Assembly (NCBI GenBank): GCA_051646185.1
Contig: JBOFCS010000154.1
Span: forward strand, 1-9,333
Direction: 5' to 3'
Source of the DNA: JBOFCS01 sp051646185
Lineage (GTDB): Bacteria; Actinomycetota; Actinomycetes; Mycobacteriales; Mycobacteriaceae
DNA: 9,333 nt
The translations under genes were made by a program, and so were the position numbers. Of this stretch, positions 6,703 to 9,333 are shown piece by piece (within the stretch, counting starts at the first letter, position 1; each line of letters starts with the position of its first letter). The notes under the pieces were generated by a model, which worked only from the letters and a program-made list of their open reading frames with translations, did no database searches and was not told the DNA's origin.

Positions 6703-7788
6703 ATGCCCAATAGCAGCAATGAGCAACCCGAGGCAAGCGCAAATGAATTGCAAGATTCACTTGATTCCTCCTCAGCAACTAACACTGAGAAGTACTCACG
6801 TGCGCAGGTGGCGATAGCAGTTGCCTTCGGGGCGCTTATTCTACATTTATCCTTCATTGCCAGCTACGTCTCAGCATTCCATGAGCCCACCCCACATGAG
6901 ATTAAAATTGCGGTGGTCGCTGGCCCTGACGTACCTAGCCTTGCTGGCAATGTCGCCGAACAGACTGTTACCCGACTTAACCACATCGACAATAAACCGC
7001 TCGATGCTCGGGCTGTGGCCACTGAAGAAGAAGCTCGGTCACTCATTAAAAATCGAGAAGTGCAGGGCGCTTTTATTATTCATACAAATACTGATGATCA
7101 ACTTATTGTTGCCAGCGGTGCTGGTTCGTCAATCGCTACCTCTTTGGAAACTATTTTCACAAAAATCGAAACAACTCAGCAACGAAAGTTCACCACCACT
7201 GATCAAGTACCCGTAGGCAAGCAAGATAACCGTGGCCTATCTGGGTTTTATCTTTCGGTAGGCTGGGTAGTAGGCGGGTACTTATTCGCCTCAGCAATCG
7301 GGCTTGTCATTGGCAGCCCCACAACATTCAGACAATCAGGTGGGCAATTACTATTGCTAGCCGGGTACTCAACACTTTCTGGAATACTTGGCGCAATAAT
7401 TACCACCTCATGGTTGCATGCCTTCGACGGATATCTCATGCAGCTGGGGTTACTTGGTGTTGCCGTAGTATTTGCAACCGGGGCATTCACTATCGGGTTG
7501 CGGGTCCTATTCGGCTTAGCTTCAGTGCCTTTTGCCATTTTATTATTTGTTGTATTCGGAAATCCTAGTGCTGGTGGGGGTTTTGGGGCTCAGGTCTTAC
7601 CGACATTTTTTGCTACGATAGGCCCGTGGATAACCCCGGGAGCTGGAACCGAGGCAGTTCGCTCTATCGTGTACTTCAATGGGGTTGGTCTTACTCAACC
7701 CTTGCTAGCTCTGGGTTTGTACTCACTTTTTGGCTTAACGGTCACTCTTGGTTTTCACCGGGCAAAGAAACTACTTCGCCAAAACTAG
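6703..7788 (+). CDS. YhgE/DUF3533-like membrane protein, TetR-controlled
   Basis: A 361-residue integral membrane protein. A polar N-terminus of about 33 residues is followed by TM1 (about 36-58), a large soluble domain (60-180) and a hydrophobic C-terminal half with about five helices (182-203, 215-237, 245-266, 267-286, 332-351). One long external domain after TM1 and a membrane block at the end is the layout of YhgE/Pip and DUF3533 proteins and of ABC-2 type permeases. The segment NPSAGGGFGAQVLP (287-300) and the following GPWITPGAGTEAVRSIVYFNG (split 307-316 and 317-327) recall those families. No ABC ATPase is nearby, so I prefer the ATPase-independent DUF3533-like group. ATG 6703 follows GAGGTGAAGGG; an ATG at 6556 would read through tetR and its operators. 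Probably a TetR-induced export or membrane-stress protein; substrate unknown. Confidence 0.75.
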   Translation: MPNSSNEQPEASANELQDSLDSSSATNTEKYSRAQVAIAVAFGALILHLSFIASYVSAFHEPTPHEIKIAVVAGPDVPSLAGNVAEQTVTRLNHIDNKPLDARAVATEEEARSLIKNREVQGAFIIHTNTDDQLIVASGAGSSIATSLETIFTKIETTQQRKFTTTDQVPVGKQDNRGLSGFYLSVGWVVGGYLFASAIGLVIGSPTTFRQSGGQLLLLAGYSTLSGILGAIITTSWLHAFDGYLMQLGLLGVAVVFATGAFTIGLRVLFGLASVPFAILLFVVFGNPSAGGGFGAQVLPTFFATIGPWITPGAGTEAVRSIVYFNGVGLTQPLLALGLYSLFGLTVTLGFHRAKKLLRQN

Positions 7789-9169
7789 ACGCTTGAGAGT
7801 TTTTTAACCGGGTAAGGGCACCCGTGAGCATCTGAATATAATCAGAGGGCGAGGCCATTAGCCTCGTGTCAGCGCTAAAGGAAATAACAAGGCTAGTTCC
7901 ATAGCCATTGATTTGATGACTAAGCCGATCATAGCTATACCTACGCGGTACCCCTAGGCAGGCAATGGCTGGCTTTGCAAAAAATTCTAAGTTCACTGGA
8001 CTACGCGGGACGCTAGTTATTAGAGTGTTAACTTTTGCTTTCCCATACTGCTTTGCCTCCAGGAAACGTACTGCTGCAGCAAATGCTCTTATGATAACCG
8101 CGGGAGTTGCATCTACTATTTTTTCTAATTGCTGCACAGCTTGCGCCCTTGCTGCTTTTCTAGCGGCAAGGAGATCTGAATGGATCAAACGTAAGCGCTG
8201 AATTGGGTCCTGCTCTGTGGTAAATAATCTCACAGTAAGGTTTACAAAGCTATTGCCCACATTTTGGTTACTAAGATCACGGGTAGACATCGGGACGGCA
8301 GCAAGTAATGATTCTTGCGGCAACATCTCCTCATTGTGAAGATACGCACTCAGTGCCATCGAAATGATTGTGATAGCAACATCATTAACCGATACCTCCC
8401 CAACTGAATTTTTTACTTGTTCTAATTCTTTGCGATCAAAAAATGCAAAACCTACAGTTCGAAATTCTCCAGAAACTGAACTGACAACAGATTCTGGGCA
8501 AGGATTTATCAAATATGACTGTTCAGAAGTAGGTTTCAATTTTTTTATCAAAAATTTTGTTACTAATAATCCCACCTTAGAAATTTGCCAAAAAATTTTA
8601 ATAGCACCGCCTAACAACAAATAAAGCCGTCTGTTAGGCGGTCCGGGTAGAGATTGATACTCAATATGCGGTTGACCACTTGGACCAAAAAGCCGTTCAG
8701 CAATTTCTCGGGCTTTGAGCCCATCGGCAAAAGCATGGTGCAGCTTTAAAGCAACCAGCACCGAGCGTTCGGGGAATCCTGCCGCTAGCGGACTCACGTT
8801 CTTAAGAAAATGCAATTCCCAAGGGGCTATCGATAAATCCATTGGGCGGGTGGAAATGCTGCTGAGCATATCTTCCATAGAAATGGACTGCGCCTCTAGG
8901 TCATGGATCTGGATCTGATTTTTAATATTGATCTCAGGAAAATTAACCCAGTATGGATGGTCCAAAGAACAAGGTACTCGTAGTAATTTTTGTCGAAGAT
9001 AGGGAAGTTCAGCTACCCGCTGCTCGACCCAGTCGCACAGTATTTTCTCGTTAAGATGACCTGCATTCGATGCCGTATCTGCAAAAAGGTAAGCAAGCAG
9101 ATAGCCCTCTGGCTTTTTGGGATTCTCAGCATGAATCCACCGAGCATCTCTGGAATTGAGTTGCCGCAT
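7742..9169 (-). CDS. Wax ester synthase/diacylglycerol acyltransferase (WS/DGAT) family protein
   Basis: A 475-residue O-acyltransferase that joins acyl-CoA to diacylglycerol or fatty alcohol, usually at the inner membrane or lipid bodies. The catalytic motif HHAFADG is at 144-150, within LKLHHAFADGLKA. Other family elements are the N-terminal LNSRDARWIHAE (4-15, for the common LSPLDxxF..E), APWELHFL (115-122), the ND pair in SVNDVAITI (260-268), VPMSTRD (292-298), GNSFVNL (305-311) and TSVPRSP (385-391, for the usual TNVPGP). Length is typical. ATG 9169 is the first start after an in-frame TAG 12 bases upstream; its ribosome site is weak (AGGG about ten bases away). Its last 47 bp overlap the 3' end of the oppositely read membrane-protein gene. 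Triacylglycerol versus wax ester production, or another acyl acceptor, cannot be decided from sequence. Confidence 0.9.
   Translation of the reverse strand: MRQLNSRDARWIHAENPKKPEGYLLAYLFADTASNAGHLNEKILCDWVEQRVAELPYLRQKLLRVPCSLDHPYWVNFPEINIKNQIQIHDLEAQSISMEDMLSSISTRPMDLSIAPWELHFLKNVSPLAAGFPERSVLVALKLHHAFADGLKAREIAERLFGPSGQPHIEYQSLPGPPNRRLYLLLGGAIKIFWQISKVGLLVTKFLIKKLKPTSEQSYLINPCPESVVSSVSGEFRTVGFAFFDRKELEQVKNSVGEVSVNDVAITIISMALSAYLHNEEMLPQESLLAAVPMSTRDLSNQNVGNSFVNLTVRLFTTEQDPIQRLRLIHSDLLAARKAARAQAVQQLEKIVDATPAVIIRAFAAAVRFLEAKQYGKAKVNTLITSVPRSPVNLEFFAKPAIACLGVPRRYSYDRLSHQINGYGTSLVISFSADTRLMASPSDYIQMLTGALTRLKNSQASSFGEVVSLPGENQE
7781..7805 (+). terminator. Weak candidate terminator for the membrane-protein gene
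   Basis: AAAACT (7781-7786) pairs with AGTTTT (7798-7803) across an 11-base loop and runs into six T residues (7800-7805). The stem is short and AT-rich. It overlaps the membrane-protein stop codon and lies inside the 3' coding part of the WS/DGAT gene. Confidence 0.3.
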
Positions 9170-9286
9170 AAGAAATCTGCCCTAGTCCTTGTGCGAAAGT
9201 CGGCCACTGTAGTGACAAAGTAAGCTCTCCATATATCTCATGTACTCGATATCTTAGAGCCCTAGCGCATCAGATGGAATAGTTAA
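9170..9286. other. Intergenic region upstream of the WS/DGAT gene
   Basis: A 117-bp AT-rich stretch that should hold the leftward WS/DGAT promoter, though no pair of -35/-10 boxes stands out. ATATCT occurs at 9233-9238 and 9249-9254, 16 bp apart. A perfect 14-bp palindrome AATAGTTAACTATT at 9278-9291 straddles the right border and covers the stop of the possible upstream gene; it could be an operator or a weak terminator. Confidence 0.45.
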
Positions 9287-9333
9287 CTATTTACGGCCAG
9301 CTTGCCAGTTTAAACCCCAATTATAGCTTTCAT
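9287..9333 (-). CDS. Possible C-terminal end of an upstream gene (partial)
   Basis: One leftward frame entering from the right edge encodes ESYNWGLNWQAGRK and stops at TAG 9287-9289. Its composition looks protein-like, while the other two frames stop sooner or within seven codons. Fourteen codons are too few to assign a family. If real, the gene precedes the WS/DGAT gene on the same strand at 117 bp. Confidence 0.3.
   Translation of the reverse strand, partial: ESYNWGLNWQAGRK

Noticed and set aside
7248..7538. Leftward frame of 96 codons inside the membrane-protein gene
   Set aside because: A mirror of a hydrophobic coding region, rich in Pro, Asn and Thr as expected for antisense frames; no supporting signals.
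1..9333. tRNA, rRNA, CRISPR arrays, insertion sequences or phage genes
   Set aside because: No cloverleaf, regularly spaced repeats, transposase or phage-like products were found on either strand.

Overview
The window looks like chromosomal DNA of an actinobacterium of the Corynebacterium/Mycobacterium line with moderate rather than high GC; a low-GC Corynebacterium is my best guess (inference). The main evidence is the left end. A DUF2342-type zinc metalloprotease and a PBP4-type D,D-carboxypeptidase (dacB) are read leftwards, divergent from a family I pyrophosphatase (ppa). This is the order Rv3626c-Rv3627c-Rv3628 of M. tuberculosis, and the Ppa protein starts and ends almost as the mycobacterial one does.

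Layout. 1-427 (-): 5' part of the metalloprotease gene, running off the left edge. 424-1839 (-): dacB, overlapping the protease start by ATGA. 1840-2083: divergent control region with a 22-bp imperfect dyad before dacB. 2084-2572 (+): ppa from a GTG start. 2574-2624: a perfect 21-bp hairpin between convergent genes. 2619-4310 (-): 14-TM DHA2-type drug exporter. 4372-5196 (-): crotonase with the dienoyl-CoA isomerase triad, probably co-transcribed with the exporter. 5386-5907 (+): lone OHCU decarboxylase-like gene, divergent from the crotonase. 5959-6588 (-): TetR repressor. 6703-7788 (+): YhgE/DUF3533-like membrane protein, divergent from tetR across nested GATAC/GTATC palindromes that cover its -10 box. 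7742-9169 (-): wax ester synthase/diacylglycerol acyltransferase (WS/DGAT) family acyltransferase whose end overlaps the membrane-protein gene tail to tail by 47 bp. 9287-9333 (-): possible last codons of another gene.

How it fits together. The left third is conserved housekeeping (wall maturation, pyrophosphate removal). Everything right of the ppa hairpin looks like an accessory block with two themes: acyl-CoA/lipid chemistry (dienoyl-CoA isomerase, WS/DGAT) and export (DHA2 pump, TetR-controlled YhgE-like protein). The best-supported regulatory unit is the tetR/membrane-protein pair with its operator cluster. I see no insertion sequence, CRISPR array, tRNA or rRNA, and no clearly novel multi-gene system. 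The most unusual items are the operator cluster, the orphan OHCU decarboxylase, the WS/DGAT gene and its antisense overlap, and a possible 19-residue peptide between crotonase and pump.
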